Notes: generated by a model from the sequence alone, not told the origin. DNA of 64,000 nt from DASRHT01 sp035650355 (GCA_035650355.1 DASRHT010000022.1:1-64000), one strand, 5' to 3'; shown: positions 8,254 to 17,598, counted from the stretch's first letter. Numbers and translations: made by a program.

Positions 8254-9384
8254 GTGATGCAAAATGATCCGCAAGGCGCCCCCGAGAAAGATGAGCTGCA
8301 GGCTTTATTTGAACATTTGCGACAAGGTTCGGATACAGAACGTGAACGCATCCTCAATGGTCTTCTCCAAAAAGCGCAAGGGTCAGGTGATCCTGAAAAC
8401 TGGAACGTTTTTGCCCTGGGTTTGCAAGCGGCTGGCAGGTTGGAAGATGCCATAGATATCTTCAAGCAGTTGATAGAAGGCTTTCCAGATAACGATGTAT
8501 ATCGCCTTAGCCTGGCTACAACATATAGCCAGGCCAGTCAGTTCGAGCTATGCCGGTACCATTTGTGCTACCTGGAGGAACATGCTGCTAGTGAAGAGAT
8601 ACGTGATGTCGCAAAACAACAACTAGAGGGGATGGAGCGCTTCCTGAGAAAGACCGCGCTGGATGAGCAACTACAGCAACTCCAGATCGCTAGCTTGCGC
8701 GAGCGTATTCAATCTGATCAGGTGAGCGCGGACGATTATCAGAGATTGGGGAAGCTGCTGTTGCTGCGAGAGCGACAGGGGTTCGAGGATGTTTCACTGG
8801 ATGAAACCACAGCGATACTTGAGCAAGGGCAAAAGCGTTTTCCCAAAGCAGAAGGCGTTTTGGAATTACTGATTGCTTGCTATCTGCGTAAAGATCCCCA
8901 GAATCATCTAGAGTCCGCGCTCAAAACGCTTGAGAAAATAAACCCGGGTTCCCAGTTGCTACAACTGGTCGCCAATATCGACGATGCCGACCTCGAAGCC
9001 TATTTCCAGCAGATGGGCCAGCGTATGCAGGAATTGATGACGCAGGTTCAGTCTGGCAACCCGGAGTTGACGAAGGTCGCTATTGAGGAACTGCGCAAGA
9101 TTGTCATGATGTATCCATCCAATGCTGATTATCGCCTGACCTATGCCTTTGCGCTTTGTATCGCCGGACAGGATGCAGAGGCCATGCAACAAGCCGAGCT
9201 GTTGGATCGGGATGATATTCCTTCGCATGTGTACCATTTTAACCTGGGGCAAGTCTTCTGGCTCTGTGGCGACGCAGTGAAGGGCCGGCATCACCTTGAC
9301 CTTTCCATCCAATATGCCAGCAATGATGAAGAGAAACAGGACGCATCGGAGCGCATCGCAGATTTGAGCAAGGGAGGAAAGTAA
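8254..9384 (+). CDS. TPR-repeat protein, partner of the TPR-CHAT protease
   Basis: A 376-residue, largely helical protein. TPR-like helix pairs are visible at about 48-100 (NVFALGLQAAGRLEDAIDIF, then FPDNDVYRLSLATTYSQAS) and again at about 280-370 (YPSNADYRLTYAFALCIAGQ, then HVYHFNLGQVFWLCGD). No catalytic motif, signal peptide or membrane segment is seen. Its stop codon shares a base with the ATG of the CHAT gene (TAATG), which implies translational coupling and stoichiometric production. It is probably a binding partner or sensor arm for the CHAT protease. The start follows AAGGACAAGGG. Confidence 0.75.
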   Translation: MMQNDPQGAPEKDELQALFEHLRQGSDTERERILNGLLQKAQGSGDPENWNVFALGLQAAGRLEDAIDIFKQLIEGFPDNDVYRLSLATTYSQASQFELCRYHLCYLEEHAASEEIRDVAKQQLEGMERFLRKTALDEQLQQLQIASLRERIQSDQVSADDYQRLGKLLLLRERQGFEDVSLDETTAILEQGQKRFPKAEGVLELLIACYLRKDPQNHLESALKTLEKINPGSQLLQLVANIDDADLEAYFQQMGQRMQELMTQVQSGNPELTKVAIEELRKIVMMYPSNADYRLTYAFALCIAGQDAEAMQQAELLDRDDIPSHVYHFNLGQVFWLCGDAVKGRHHLDLSIQYASNDEEKQDASERIADLSKGGK

Positions 9385-12300
9385 TGTCATCAGATGATCA
9401 GAATGCCCTGCTCTACACCGAGTTTGTGCAAAGGCTCCTCTATCTCAGCTCTGTCGATGATATTCAGCAAGCCATTAGAGAAACGCACAATCTCGATAGC
9501 GCGGCCCTCTACCACGAGTTTGATACGCTTGAACAGGCATATATCGAGGCAGGTTCATCGGCTCAGCAAAAATTACTGCTCTTTGTGCGTAAAGCCGTAG
9601 GCGAGATCATCCAGCCGCAAGCCGCAGACGGCACTGAGTCTATCACAACCGCGGCTCAACTGATCCAGCGGGCGCTGCACGCTCCAGATATGATGCATGT
9701 CTACACGCTTTTGCGCGACCATCGGTCTCTGTTAGATGAAAAAACCTACCAGATGTTGCAACTGCGAACCTCTTCGCTTAAACCAACTGTGGTCGGAACG
9801 CTGGCCTGGGTCAGGGTATTGTGCGTGACCAGTTTAGTATTAGGCAAAAGCGATCAGGAGGCAGCCGCTAAAGCGCATTTCTTCTGGGTCTCCTATTGTC
9901 GGGATAATAGACGTTTTGCTACGGTGGAGCGGCACCTGCTACATGCGGAAAAGCTTGCGGAAGGCTCAGACGATTTATTGATGATGGTCGGGATCATTGG
10001 CTTGCGAGCCAGCTTCTATGATCAATTTGGCGAGACGCCCAGAGCTGCTGAAAGTTTCCAGAAATTGTTAGAGCTTGCCAGCAGCGAAGAGAGCGAGCAT
10101 ATAGCCAATCCTATCCGCGAAAGACTGGCGCATTGTTATCGCACGTTGGGCCGCTATCAGGAATCGCTTGAGCTGATTAACACCTGTCTTACCTTTACTC
10201 AACGACGGCAATACAAGGATCAGGAGGCGCGTTGCCATCTCTTCAAGGGGCTGGTGGTGGAAGACCTGGGTCGCTATGAAGAGGGTGAGATAGAATATCG
10301 CAAAGCGGCGGAACTGGCTGAAGCTCTTGGTGATCGATCAACGCAATTTAAAGCCATGATTAATATCGCGGCCTCTTTGCAAAAAAGAGGGAACGTGGCT
10401 GAAGCAGTTGCCAATATGAGAAAGGCGCTCAAGGTTGTCGAGGAGTGGGGCAATCCAGTGATGGTGGCTTCAATGCGCAATAATCTTGGCAATATGCTCC
10501 TGGGAATGCACGAAGAATCTGCAACGCGCGAGGCGCTTGGCGAGTTTATGAAGGCGCTGCCCACTAAAGCGTCCGCGAGCGATAAGCCAGGTGAAGTCAC
10601 CAGCTATATCGGCGTAGGTGATGCTTTGGATGCTCTAGGCGAGTATGAGCATGCAAAAACATTTTATAGTATGGCGCTCGTCCCCGCTATAGAGTTGCTA
10701 GAGAACGAGAACGAGACGTTCGGAGTCTTTATGTATGCTTCTCGCGTTGCCAGCGGGGAGGCTGCTTTAACTGAGGATGTCACCAGTACAATCATCTGGG
10801 CGCGCGATATCAGCAGGGCAACGGGAGAAATTTTTCAGGAACTGGTCTTGACATCGCTACTCGTTGACGAGAAAGCCAAAAAAGGTCATCAGCAAGAGGC
10901 GATTGCGCTGTGTCGAGAGACGATTGAGCGCTGTAAAGCCATAAATATGTCCTCCACCGATGTTATGCGCCTGCATATCAAATTGGCGAAACTCCTTATG
11001 CAACACGCGGATGAAAAGCAAGAAGCCTACGACATATTAATAGATGCCCTGGCTTCAGTCGAGAAAGACCTGCAAGGAGTGCTCTTAAACCGGAGTCGGG
11101 CGGAGGTTATCGCAGGGTGGATTGGACTCTACGGTACATTGATTGCTTTACTGATCGAGCATGGTCATGAGCTTGATCTACCTTCATCGACCAATCCAAT
11201 TGAACTGGCCTTTAATCTGCACGAGTCCGCTAAAGCGAGAGCGTTTCTTGCCAATCTTGCCAGCACGCCGATTGCGCAATCTGAAGCCATTCCCCAGGAA
11301 CTGCGAGAGCAAGAGTCGAACTTGCTCGCGTTGGAGCGCGATCTGCAACGAGCAAGTGGTGAACAGTACGACAAATCCCAGGTGTTCCGTTTTGAACGCT
11401 TGCGCGAGATTAGCCATGAGTTGCGCGACTGTTGGGACAAGATGCGGCCTTTTGCGGCTGAATATGTCAGGATGCGCTCCGGCGAGCCTGCGCAACTCCA
11501 GGATGTGCAGGCGCTCTTAGCCGAGCATGCAACGACTCCGATGGCTTTTGTTTCCTTCTTTTGTGATGAGGATATCACCACCTGCTTTGTTGTGCGCTCC
11601 GATCAGTCGCGGGTCCAGGTGTTCCGCTCTGAAATAGGTCGCAAGCGTTTGCGCGAGGCGGCCCGCCTCTTACGGCGCGAGTTCAATGGCGAGCCGAAGG
11701 CATTTCCTTCTTATCCGCCAATTCGCGATGAGCAACCGTGGAAGCGGGATCTGCACGATTTTATGGCATTGAGCGACGTGCTATTACCATTTCTACCAGC
11801 AGTTCAAGGCGTCGAACTGCTCTGTATCGCTCCTCATGGGCCGCTGCACCTTTTGCCGTTCCATGCGTTGCGCGTGCCGGATGGAACCTATCTGGGCGAA
11901 CATTTCGGCGTGGTCTATTGCCCCAGCCTGAGCACGTTGCGCTACTCGCTTGAGAGGAGTACGCATCATGGCCCACAGACGGCAGTTCCTTCGGTCTATG
12001 TTGCGGGCGTATCTTCCCGGGTAGATACTCATCCAGAGTTTTTCGAGCAGGACGATCAGCTTTTCGCTTCAGACTTCTGGCAGGTCACAGCCGATATCGG
12101 CGTATCTGCCGCTACAAAATGGCGAGTTTTGCAGCAGGCTGGTAATTACGATGTTGTTCATCTGACCTGTCATGGGTATTTTGACGAGAAAGATCCTTTA
12201 AACTCCGGTGTATTGCTTGCTAACGGACAGGAGAAGCCGCCGAAAAATCCCGGCGAAGTCTCTATTCTGGAACGCAGCCACTATCTATTGACCGCGCGCG

Positions 12301-12644
12301 ACTTTTTACGAATCTCTATGAGATCTCGTATTGTCACGCTGCGGGCCTGCTCCACGGGTATTCAGGGGGAGCGCAACAGCGGTGATGAGCTTGAGGGGTT
12401 GAGCCGCTCTCTACTATACGCGGGTAATGCGGCTGTTGTGGTGGGTCTATGGAATGTGAATCAACGAACCTCGCAAGAATTTATGGCGAAGTTTTATCAT
12501 TATTGGGCCGAGGCAGAGCAGCCGGTTGAGAAGTGGCGTGCGTTACAAATGGCCCAGAGAGATTTTCTCAACGCTGCGGACAGGCCCTTTCTCAACCACC
12601 CTTATCATTGGGCACCTTTAATAGTCATTGGTGATTGGAGGTAA
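9384..12644 (+). CDS. TPR-CHAT caspase-like protease
   Basis: A 1086-residue protein. Residues about 180-560 contain a run of TPR units, for example GRYQESLELINTCLTF, GRYEEGEIEYRKAAELAEAL and GNVAEAVANMRKALKV. Residues about 620-1085 are a full CHAT domain. The catalytic pair is His930 (HLTCHGYFDE) and Cys989 (LRACSTGIQG), and the typical NAAVVVGLWNVN and HPYHWAPLIVIGDW segments follow. The architecture matches the TPR-CHAT/separase-like proteases that serve as regulated executioners in bacterial conflict systems. It overlaps the TPR gene by 1 bp and is followed 6 bp later by a small membrane-protein gene, so the three form one operon. The substrate is unknown; the membrane protein is an obvious candidate. 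Confidence 0.88.
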   Translation: MSSDDQNALLYTEFVQRLLYLSSVDDIQQAIRETHNLDSAALYHEFDTLEQAYIEAGSSAQQKLLLFVRKAVGEIIQPQAADGTESITTAAQLIQRALHAPDMMHVYTLLRDHRSLLDEKTYQMLQLRTSSLKPTVVGTLAWVRVLCVTSLVLGKSDQEAAAKAHFFWVSYCRDNRRFATVERHLLHAEKLAEGSDDLLMMVGIIGLRASFYDQFGETPRAAESFQKLLELASSEESEHIANPIRERLAHCYRTLGRYQESLELINTCLTFTQRRQYKDQEARCHLFKGLVVEDLGRYEEGEIEYRKAAELAEALGDRSTQFKAMINIAASLQKRGNVAEAVANMRKALKVVEEWGNPVMVASMRNNLGNMLLGMHEESATREALGEFMKALPTKASASDKPGEVTSYIGVGDALDALGEYEHAKTFYSMALVPAIELLENENETFGVFMYASRVASGEAALTEDVTSTIIWARDISRATGEIFQELVLTSLLVDEKAKKGHQQEAIALCRETIERCKAINMSSTDVMRLHIKLAKLLMQHADEKQEAYDILIDALASVEKDLQGVLLNRSRAEVIAGWIGLYGTLIALLIEHGHELDLPSSTNPIELAFNLHESAKARAFLANLASTPIAQSEAIPQELREQESNLLALERDLQRASGEQYDKSQVFRFERLREISHELRDCWDKMRPFAAEYVRMRSGEPAQLQDVQALLAEHATTPMAFVSFFCDEDITTCFVVRSDQSRVQVFRSEIGRKRLREAARLLRREFNGEPKAFPSYPPIRDEQPWKRDLHDFMALSDVLLPFLPAVQGVELLCIAPHGPLHLLPFHALRVPDGTYLGEHFGVVYCPSLSTLRYSLERSTHHGPQTAVPSVYVAGVSSRVDTHPEFFEQDDQLFASDFWQVTADIGVSAATKWRVLQQAGNYDVVHLTCHGYFDEKDPLNSGVLLANGQEKPPKNPGEVSILERSHYLLTARDFLRISMRSRIVTLRACSTGIQGERNSGDELEGLSRSLLYAGNAAVVVGLWNVNQRTSQEFMAKFYHYWAEAEQPVEKWRALQMAQRDFLNAADRPFLNHPYHWAPLIVIGDWR

Positions 12645-12650
12645 TGTCAC

Positions 12651-13175
12651 ATGTCGGACAGGGCATTGATCGATCAAATGGATGATCAAACTATTTTACT
12701 GATATTAAGTCATGTCGCGCAGGAACTACAAGAAGATCTGCCACAGGAGCAACTCGGGGCGATTCGTAGCCAGGATGAAGCGCGCGAAGCGATTGTGGCG
12801 CTGCTCAACGCGGCTGGCGAGAATACCGCTCAGCTTGACGCCGCTCAGATCATCCCGGAGGATGAAGAGAATCCAGCTCTGAGCCGTGGAGTGCTGGAGT
12901 TATTACTCAATGACGAGTTGGCAAAGCCAAAAGCTGAGGAGTTGCTAGCCAACCCTCCCGAAGAGGAGCAGATGTCGGTAGTGCTGGCGCTTGCAGGGGC
13001 TATCATTCTCGGCACCTTAATTACCTGGCTACAAACCAAAATCAAGCTGAAGGTGAACCGTAAGGACGGCAAAACTGATATCGAGTTTGAGATGGAGAAA
13101 GATAAGACCGATCCAGAGACGATCAAAGAGGTGGCAAAGGCAATCATTACCCTTTTAGGGACGACTCCGCTTTAG
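12651..13175 (+). CDS. Small single-pass membrane protein linked to the CHAT protease
   Basis: A 174-residue protein that I do not assign to a family with certainty. Residues 1-100 are acidic and helical (pI clearly low). Residues about 104-124 form one hydrophobic segment (VVLALAGAIILGTLITWL). A short charged C-terminal domain follows, with a beta hairpin (KLKVNRKDGKTDIEFEM) and a final helix. The layout, a membrane helix followed by a small beta module, recalls effector-associated constant components of NTP-dependent conflict systems, but that is only a visual resemblance. The ribosome site GGAGG overlaps the end of the CHAT gene. It could be the membrane-acting output or the protease substrate. 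Confidence 0.7.
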   Translation: MSDRALIDQMDDQTILLILSHVAQELQEDLPQEQLGAIRSQDEAREAIVALLNAAGENTAQLDAAQIIPEDEENPALSRGVLELLLNDELAKPKAEELLANPPEEEQMSVVLALAGAIILGTLITWLQTKIKLKVNRKDGKTDIEFEMEKDKTDPETIKEVAKAIITLLGTTPL

Positions 13176-13221
13176 GGGTGTATCTGGTTTCCATCGCCAC
13201 CGCGATTTCGCTTGCCCTGGC

Positions 13222-13259
13222 GTGCTTGCGCCGGAGGCGCAAGCACGGTTTTTCTTTCT
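13222..13259 (+). terminator. Rho-independent terminator of the TPR-CHAT operon
   Basis: A perfect 11-bp stem GTGCTTGCGCC / GGCGCAAGCAC (13222-13232, 13236-13246) with a GGA loop. It is followed by GGTTTTTCTTTCT. It lies 47 bp after the stop of the membrane-protein gene. Confidence 0.85.
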
Positions 13260-13304
13260 GAGGTGTCAAAAGATGAGCGCAGCTCATCTTTTGACACCTC
13301 AGAA
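13256..13304. terminator. 23-bp perfect hairpin between convergent genes
   Basis: Arms 13256-13278 and 13282-13304 are perfectly complementary with a three-base loop (GCA). A T6 run follows on the plus side (13307-13312) and an A-rich/T-rich stretch lies on the other side. It sits directly after the previous terminator and faces the convergent lipoprotein gene, so it can serve as a bidirectional terminator. The unusual length also fits a dispersed palindromic repeat. Confidence 0.7.
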
Positions 13305-13360
13305 GATTTTTTGAGTGCTGAAAGCGCGATATCTCATACACGAAGCATATTGAGATAGGG

Positions 13361-13870
13361 CTACTTCACGAGCAGCCATACGTCCCCTGAAGCGTCAGTG
13401 CGGCTAACATGGAAATCCCAGCATCCAGGCTCCGGCAGGACAAAGCCTGTTCCCCATTCAGGGCCGGGACGATTCCAGTTCGACCCTGAATGAAATGATA
13501 CCCATTTAGGCTGAACGGTCTGACCATGTGGTCCCTGTGCCACCGCCTGTATATCGCCATTGCCGGTCATGCGCCAGACGATTTTCAGTTCCTGTCCAGC
13601 GTTCATAGCGTTGAACAGCAGCGCCCATAGCTCCGTTTTTGCGTTTGTCGTGCCTCGCACCTCTGGTAGCCCTATCGCTGAAGTCGTGATCGGAGATGAA
13701 GGCTGGCACCGTGGAGCGCCAGGAACAGGCGTCGGGCTGCTCTTGCGCGCAGCTTGCGTCGTAGATGAAGATGGTTGTGCAGATGGTGTGGAACAGGCCG
13801 CAAGCACCATAATCATCAGGACATAGACAAAGAGCCAGCGACCAGCATAGAAATGTTTGGTGGAATGCAT
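13361..13870 (-). CDS. Predicted secreted lipoprotein
   Basis: A 169-residue protein when started at the ATG at 13870, which has AAGGAG 7 bp upstream. A longer reading to 13951 lacks such a site. The N terminus is a signal peptide: basic residues, a hydrophobic core (WLFVYVLMIMVLAACS) and the lipobox LAAC, so Cys is the lipidated residue. A Ser/Thr/Pro-rich linker follows. The mature domain of about 115 residues ends with GCWDFHVSRTDASGDVWLLV, suggesting a small beta-sandwich exposed on the cell surface. The family is not recognised. It is convergent with the CHAT operon and divergent from the DinB gene. Confidence 0.75.
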   Translation of the reverse strand: MHSTKHFYAGRWLFVYVLMIMVLAACSTPSAQPSSSTTQAARKSSPTPVPGAPRCQPSSPITTSAIGLPEVRGTTNAKTELWALLFNAMNAGQELKIVWRMTGNGDIQAVAQGPHGQTVQPKWVSFHSGSNWNRPGPEWGTGFVLPEPGCWDFHVSRTDASGDVWLLVK

Positions 13871-14092
13871 ATCTCTCTCCTTATTTTTCAGCATGCGCAG
13901 TTGCTTGTTATTGGTGTACCACAGTATCCTGAAATGAGGCTGAACTACCACTCTGGACAGGCCGATTTTATGATAGCCCTGTTATTCGCTGTGTTTAAGA
14001 ACGAAAATGTGGCATAATAAAGCGTATATCGACCATAAAAACACATTTGGTAGCACCATCCAAAAGAGCGAACGCTAGTTGAGGAACGAGCC

Positions 14093-14641
14093 ATGACCCG
14101 GGATCGTCAGGAGACGCGCGCAGAAGAGGTTGCTCGCGTCCGTAGCTATCTGAGCAGCCAGGCGATGCGTCGAACGCCGGAGCAACTGGTTGAGACGCTA
14201 CGAGAAGCGCATCAGCAGTTATTGACGGCGACCGCAGCTATCCCTGATGCTGCCTTTCATACCCCGCCGCGAGAAGGAGAATGGTCGGCAGCCGACGTTC
14301 TGGCGCATGTCCGCACCATCGCCGCTTTCGATGAACGGGCGATAGCTGGCGTGCTTGAACGTGGCGAACAGCCTGCCAACGTGAAAGATACGCTTGAGCA
14401 TGCGCCAGCCAGTGCGACGCGCGAACAACTGTTGGCGGAAATTACTGCGCTCCGCGAGCGGTTGATCAAGGTTGTGCTGCAAGCAGACCCTCAGGCGCAG
14501 CTTGATATTCTCTGGGGTCATACCGAGTTCGGCCAGATGAACTGGCGCGAATGGCTGCTTTTTGCCCGTGTCCACACGCTTGATCACGTTCGCCAAATAC
14601 AGGCTATCGCCGCCGCTTTGTCGTCAGCGCAACCATCATAG
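14093..14641 (+). CDS. DinB-like four-helix-bundle metalloprotein
   Basis: A 182-residue DinB-superfamily protein. The three metal-ligand histidines are visible: His72 (DVLAHVRT), His161 and His165 (VHTLDHVRQI). The signature EWSAADVLAHV is typical. Such proteins bind a divalent metal and are thought to act as thiol-dependent transferases or damage-inducible enzymes. The substrate cannot be predicted. The next gene, an LLM oxidoreductase, begins 15 bp later, so the two are probably co-transcribed. Confidence 0.8.
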   Translation: MTRDRQETRAEEVARVRSYLSSQAMRRTPEQLVETLREAHQQLLTATAAIPDAAFHTPPREGEWSAADVLAHVRTIAAFDERAIAGVLERGEQPANVKDTLEHAPASATREQLLAEITALRERLIKVVLQADPQAQLDILWGHTEFGQMNWREWLLFARVHTLDHVRQIQAIAAALSSAQPS

Positions 14642-14656
14642 GGAAGAGAGCAGTAG

Positions 14657-15718
14657 ATGAAACTGGCAATATCGTTTGGCGTCACGACTTATACCTCCTC
14701 CAACGAAGATTGGGCCTCGGCAATTACCTATGCGGTCGAGGCTGAGCGGCTGGGGATAGATTCGGCGTGGACGGCGGAAACGTGGGGCTATGATGGGGCC
14801 ACGCCGTTAGCTTATCTGGCCGCGAAAACCACAAGGCTACGGCTGGGGACAGGTATTCTGCAAGTTGGCGCTCGCACGCCCGCTTTAACGGCGATGACCG
14901 CCCTGTCCCTGGCTTCGCTCTCACAAGATCGCTTTCTGCTCGGCCTGGGGGTCAGTGGGCCGCAAGTCGTTGAGGGGTGGCACGGCGTACGTTTCGCTAA
15001 ACCGCTCCAGCGGCTGCGGGAAACGATTGAAATTGTACGTCAGATCACGCGTGGGGAACGCCTGATCTATCAGGGGCAAATCTACCAACTCCCCCTGCCC
15101 GATGGCGAGGGCAAAGCATTGACCGCCAGCGTCCCGCCACGCCCAACGTTGCCTGTTTACCTGGCAACGCTCGGCCCCAAAAGCCTGCAACTTACGGGTG
15201 AACTGGCAGATGGCTGGCTGGGCACATCCTTTATCCCCGAACATGCCTCGATGTTTTTCGCTCCCATCGACGAAGGGGCCAGGAAAGCCGGTCGTACCCT
15301 GGCGGACCTTGATTTACAGGTTGCGGGCGGCGTGGTGGCCTTCTCCGATGATGTCGAGCGCCTGATCGCTGCTCGTAAGCCTGGGCTTGCCTTCACGCTA
15401 GGGGCGATGGGCTCGCGGCAACATAATTTTTATAACGACGTCTATCAGCGCGCCGGCTATGCCGACGTCGCGTTGGAGGTGCAGGACCTCTGGTTCAAGA
15501 AACAGCGTGAAGCCGCAGCGTCTCGCGTCCCGGATGATCTGGTACTCAAAACCAACCTCATCGGCACGGAAAGTATGGTGCGAGATCGCCTGCGCATCCA
15601 CCGGCGTGCAGGCGTCACTACCTTGCAGGTGCAGCCCGATGGTCAGACGCTGGAGCAACGCCTGGCGACTCTGACGCGGCTGGTGGAGCTGGTGAAAGAG
15701 ATTGATGCTGAGGCTTAA
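14657..15718 (+). CDS. LLM-class (luciferase-like) flavin/F420-dependent oxidoreductase
   Basis: A 353-residue TIM-barrel protein of the bacterial luciferase-like monooxygenase family. Typical landmarks are GIDSAWTAETWGYDG near the N terminus, LRLGTGILQVGARTPA, and RFLLGLGVSGPQVVEGWHG. The sequence style is that of F420-dependent members common in Actinobacteria and Chloroflexota, but FMN use cannot be excluded by eye. Full length, no break. It sits 15 bp after the DinB gene and 38 bp before the OsmC gene, giving a small redox/detoxification operon. Confidence 0.85.
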   Translation: MKLAISFGVTTYTSSNEDWASAITYAVEAERLGIDSAWTAETWGYDGATPLAYLAAKTTRLRLGTGILQVGARTPALTAMTALSLASLSQDRFLLGLGVSGPQVVEGWHGVRFAKPLQRLRETIEIVRQITRGERLIYQGQIYQLPLPDGEGKALTASVPPRPTLPVYLATLGPKSLQLTGELADGWLGTSFIPEHASMFFAPIDEGARKAGRTLADLDLQVAGGVVAFSDDVERLIAARKPGLAFTLGAMGSRQHNFYNDVYQRAGYADVALEVQDLWFKKQREAAASRVPDDLVLKTNLIGTESMVRDRLRIHRRAGVTTLQVQPDGQTLEQRLATLTRLVELVKEIDAEA

Positions 15719-15756
15719 AATAGACGCATAGTATTTTCACGAAAGAGGAGCAAAGA

Positions 15757-16257
15757 ATGGACCTTCGATCAATCCAGAGACCGTTCAAAGAGAAATATCG
15801 CAGCGAGTCGAACAGCGCACGCATAACGCTCAAGGCGCAGGGGAACCAGACCGAGACCCCGATGTCCTGCTCGGTCGATATCGGGCGCGCGCTGTATCAG
15901 GCTGAGGCCCATACGGGAGTGGGAGGGGCGGGTACTGCCGCCTGTTCAGGCGATCTGCTCCTGGGTGCATTGGCTGCCTGCGCGCAGATTACCTGCCAGA
16001 TGGTGGCAACCGCGATGGGCGTGCCAACAAAGCATATCGAGGTACAGGTTGAAGGTGACCTGGATCTACGGGGAACGCTGGGGATGTCGAAGGAGGTGCC
16101 GGTTGGGTTTGAGTCGATCCGTATGCATTTTGATATCGATGCTCCAGAGGCAACGGCAGAGCAAATCCAGGCATTACGTGAGAAAACAGAACAATACTGC
16201 GTGGTGATGCAGACATTGACCACGCCGCCTAAGGTGGAGGTCGATTGGTCCAAATAG
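15757..16257 (+). CDS. OsmC-family peroxide reductase
   Basis: A 166-residue OsmC/Ohr-superfamily protein. The two redox cysteines are Cys75 in the LLGALAACAQ helix and Cys148 in EQYCVVMQTL. These proteins reduce organic hydroperoxides in the cytoplasm using the reactive cysteine pair. The start is supported by AAAGAGGAG 7 bp upstream. It lies in the same direction and close to the LLM oxidoreductase and the following dehydrogenase gene. Confidence 0.85.
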   Translation: MDLRSIQRPFKEKYRSESNSARITLKAQGNQTETPMSCSVDIGRALYQAEAHTGVGGAGTAACSGDLLLGALAACAQITCQMVATAMGVPTKHIEVQVEGDLDLRGTLGMSKEVPVGFESIRMHFDIDAPEATAEQIQALREKTEQYCVVMQTLTTPPKVEVDWSK

Positions 16258-16318
16258 GGGTAACATACGTTCCTTATATAAAACATGCCAGCTATAAACG
16301 TCTCTCCTGAGGTGAGCG

Positions 16319-17203
16319 ATGAAGATACAAACGGTGGGAGTTCTGAGCCCGGGCGATATGGGGCATGCCATTGGCGGCGTGCTCCAACGACATGGGATGC
16401 GCGTGATTACGAATGTGCGTGACCGCAGCGAGCGCACGCGCTCTTTAGCCAGGGTTGCCGGCATCCAGGAGGTTGCAGACGACGAGACGTTGGTGCGAGA
16501 GGCTGATGTCGTACTCTCGATCCTTCCTCCTGCTCAGGCATATCATTGTGCCGAGCGTATTGCTGCCGCTGTGCGCGCCACGGGTGCAGCCCTGCTGTTT
16601 GCCGATTGCAATGCAATTGCTCCCCGCACCGCGTTGACGCTCGACCAACTGATTACCGGCTCAGGCGGTTCCTTTGTTGACGTCGGCATCATCGGCGGTC
16701 CTCCTCACATTGGAGAACAGGGAGGCCCGCGTTTGTACGCCTCTGGTCCTCGTGTCGCTGATCTGGCCCTCTTGAGCAACTATGGGCTGGACGTACGCGT
16801 ACTCGGCGAGCGGAGCGGGCAGGCATCCGGTCTGAAGATGTGCTATGCCTCGCTCACCAAAGGACTGACGGCCCTGGCAACCGAATCTTTAGTCGCTGCC
16901 CAGGCGCTCGGTCTCCAGGAACCCTTGCTTGCCGAGTTTCAAGAGCTTCCATTCTTCAAGACGATCCAGCGTTTAGTGCCTGGAATGCCTCCTAAGGCTT
17001 ATCGCTGGGTCGGCGAGATGGAAGAGATCGCCTGCACCTTCTCCGATCTCGGTCTTCCTCCGCAGATGCCGGAGGGAGCCGCCTCGCTGTATCGTTTTAT
17101 TGAAGGCACTGTCCTGGGACGCGAAGTACCAGAACAGCGCCATTATGGAAAGACCCTTGAAGAGGTCGTATCGCTGCTTGCCGCTGCACTTATAGAAAAA
17201 TAA
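16319..17203 (+). CDS. NAD(P)-binding beta-hydroxyacid dehydrogenase-like protein with DUF1932-type C terminus
   Basis: A 294-residue protein. The N terminus is a Rossmann fold of the 6-phosphogluconate / 3-hydroxyisobutyrate dehydrogenase type, with the motif VLSPGDMGHAIGGVL. The C-terminal helical domain has the conserved SGLKMCYASLTKG segment typical of DUF1932. That lysine corresponds to the catalytic lysine of the superfamily. The substrate is unknown. The start follows AGGTGAG. The gene is last in the DinB-LLM-OsmC group and convergent with the carrier-protein gene 32 bp downstream. Confidence 0.8.
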   Translation: MKIQTVGVLSPGDMGHAIGGVLQRHGMRVITNVRDRSERTRSLARVAGIQEVADDETLVREADVVLSILPPAQAYHCAERIAAAVRATGAALLFADCNAIAPRTALTLDQLITGSGGSFVDVGIIGGPPHIGEQGGPRLYASGPRVADLALLSNYGLDVRVLGERSGQASGLKMCYASLTKGLTALATESLVAAQALGLQEPLLAEFQELPFFKTIQRLVPGMPPKAYRWVGEMEEIACTFSDLGLPPQMPEGAASLYRFIEGTVLGREVPEQRHYGKTLEEVVSLLAAALIEK

Positions 17204-17235
17204 GTCAGGGGCGTATATATTTTATGAGTGCCTGA

Positions 17236-17598
17236 TTATGACTGCTTGGTATAGTAAAGCGTTTCAATGCAACTGGCCATCAATTCGATGGTTGGAGCTG
17301 TGAGAATGAGACTACGAGGGAAGTTGATTCCCATATCGCTTTTCAGGCGGGAAAAAATTTGGGTGGCGTGCAATGAACGTCCTCCCAGGTCTTGAAAATG
17401 ATCTCTGACTCCGATATGTTCAATACCAAGTACCTGAGTCCAGATGCGTGCAAGCTGTCCCTCGATGGGTGTGCGTGGCGCAATGAAACCTTCATGCGAA
17501 GCAGCATCACTCCGGCGAGCAGCTTCCTGTCTGGCGTGATCTAATGACCCTGACGGCTCATAGGAAAGAATGCCCTGGCTAGTAGATTTGAGTACCAT
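17236..17598 (-). CDS. Stand-alone peptidyl/acyl carrier protein
   Basis: A 120-residue protein. The N-terminal 40 residues are polar linker, then a complete NRPS-type carrier domain: EGQLARIWTQVLGIEHIGV, then LGGRSLHATQIFSRL. The phosphopantetheine serine is retained, but GGRS replaces the usual GGDS/GGHS. No adenylation or condensation domain is attached. It lies 4.8 kb upstream of the NRPS cluster on the opposite strand and could supply an aminoacyl chain in trans, although this is not demonstrable here. Three in-phase AGTTCGC repeats lie upstream of its start. Confidence 0.8.
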   Translation of the reverse strand: MVLKSTSQGILSYEPSGSLDHARQEAARRSDAASHEGFIAPRTPIEGQLARIWTQVLGIEHIGVRDHFQDLGGRSLHATQIFSRLKSDMGINFPRSLILTAPTIELMASCIETLYYTKQS

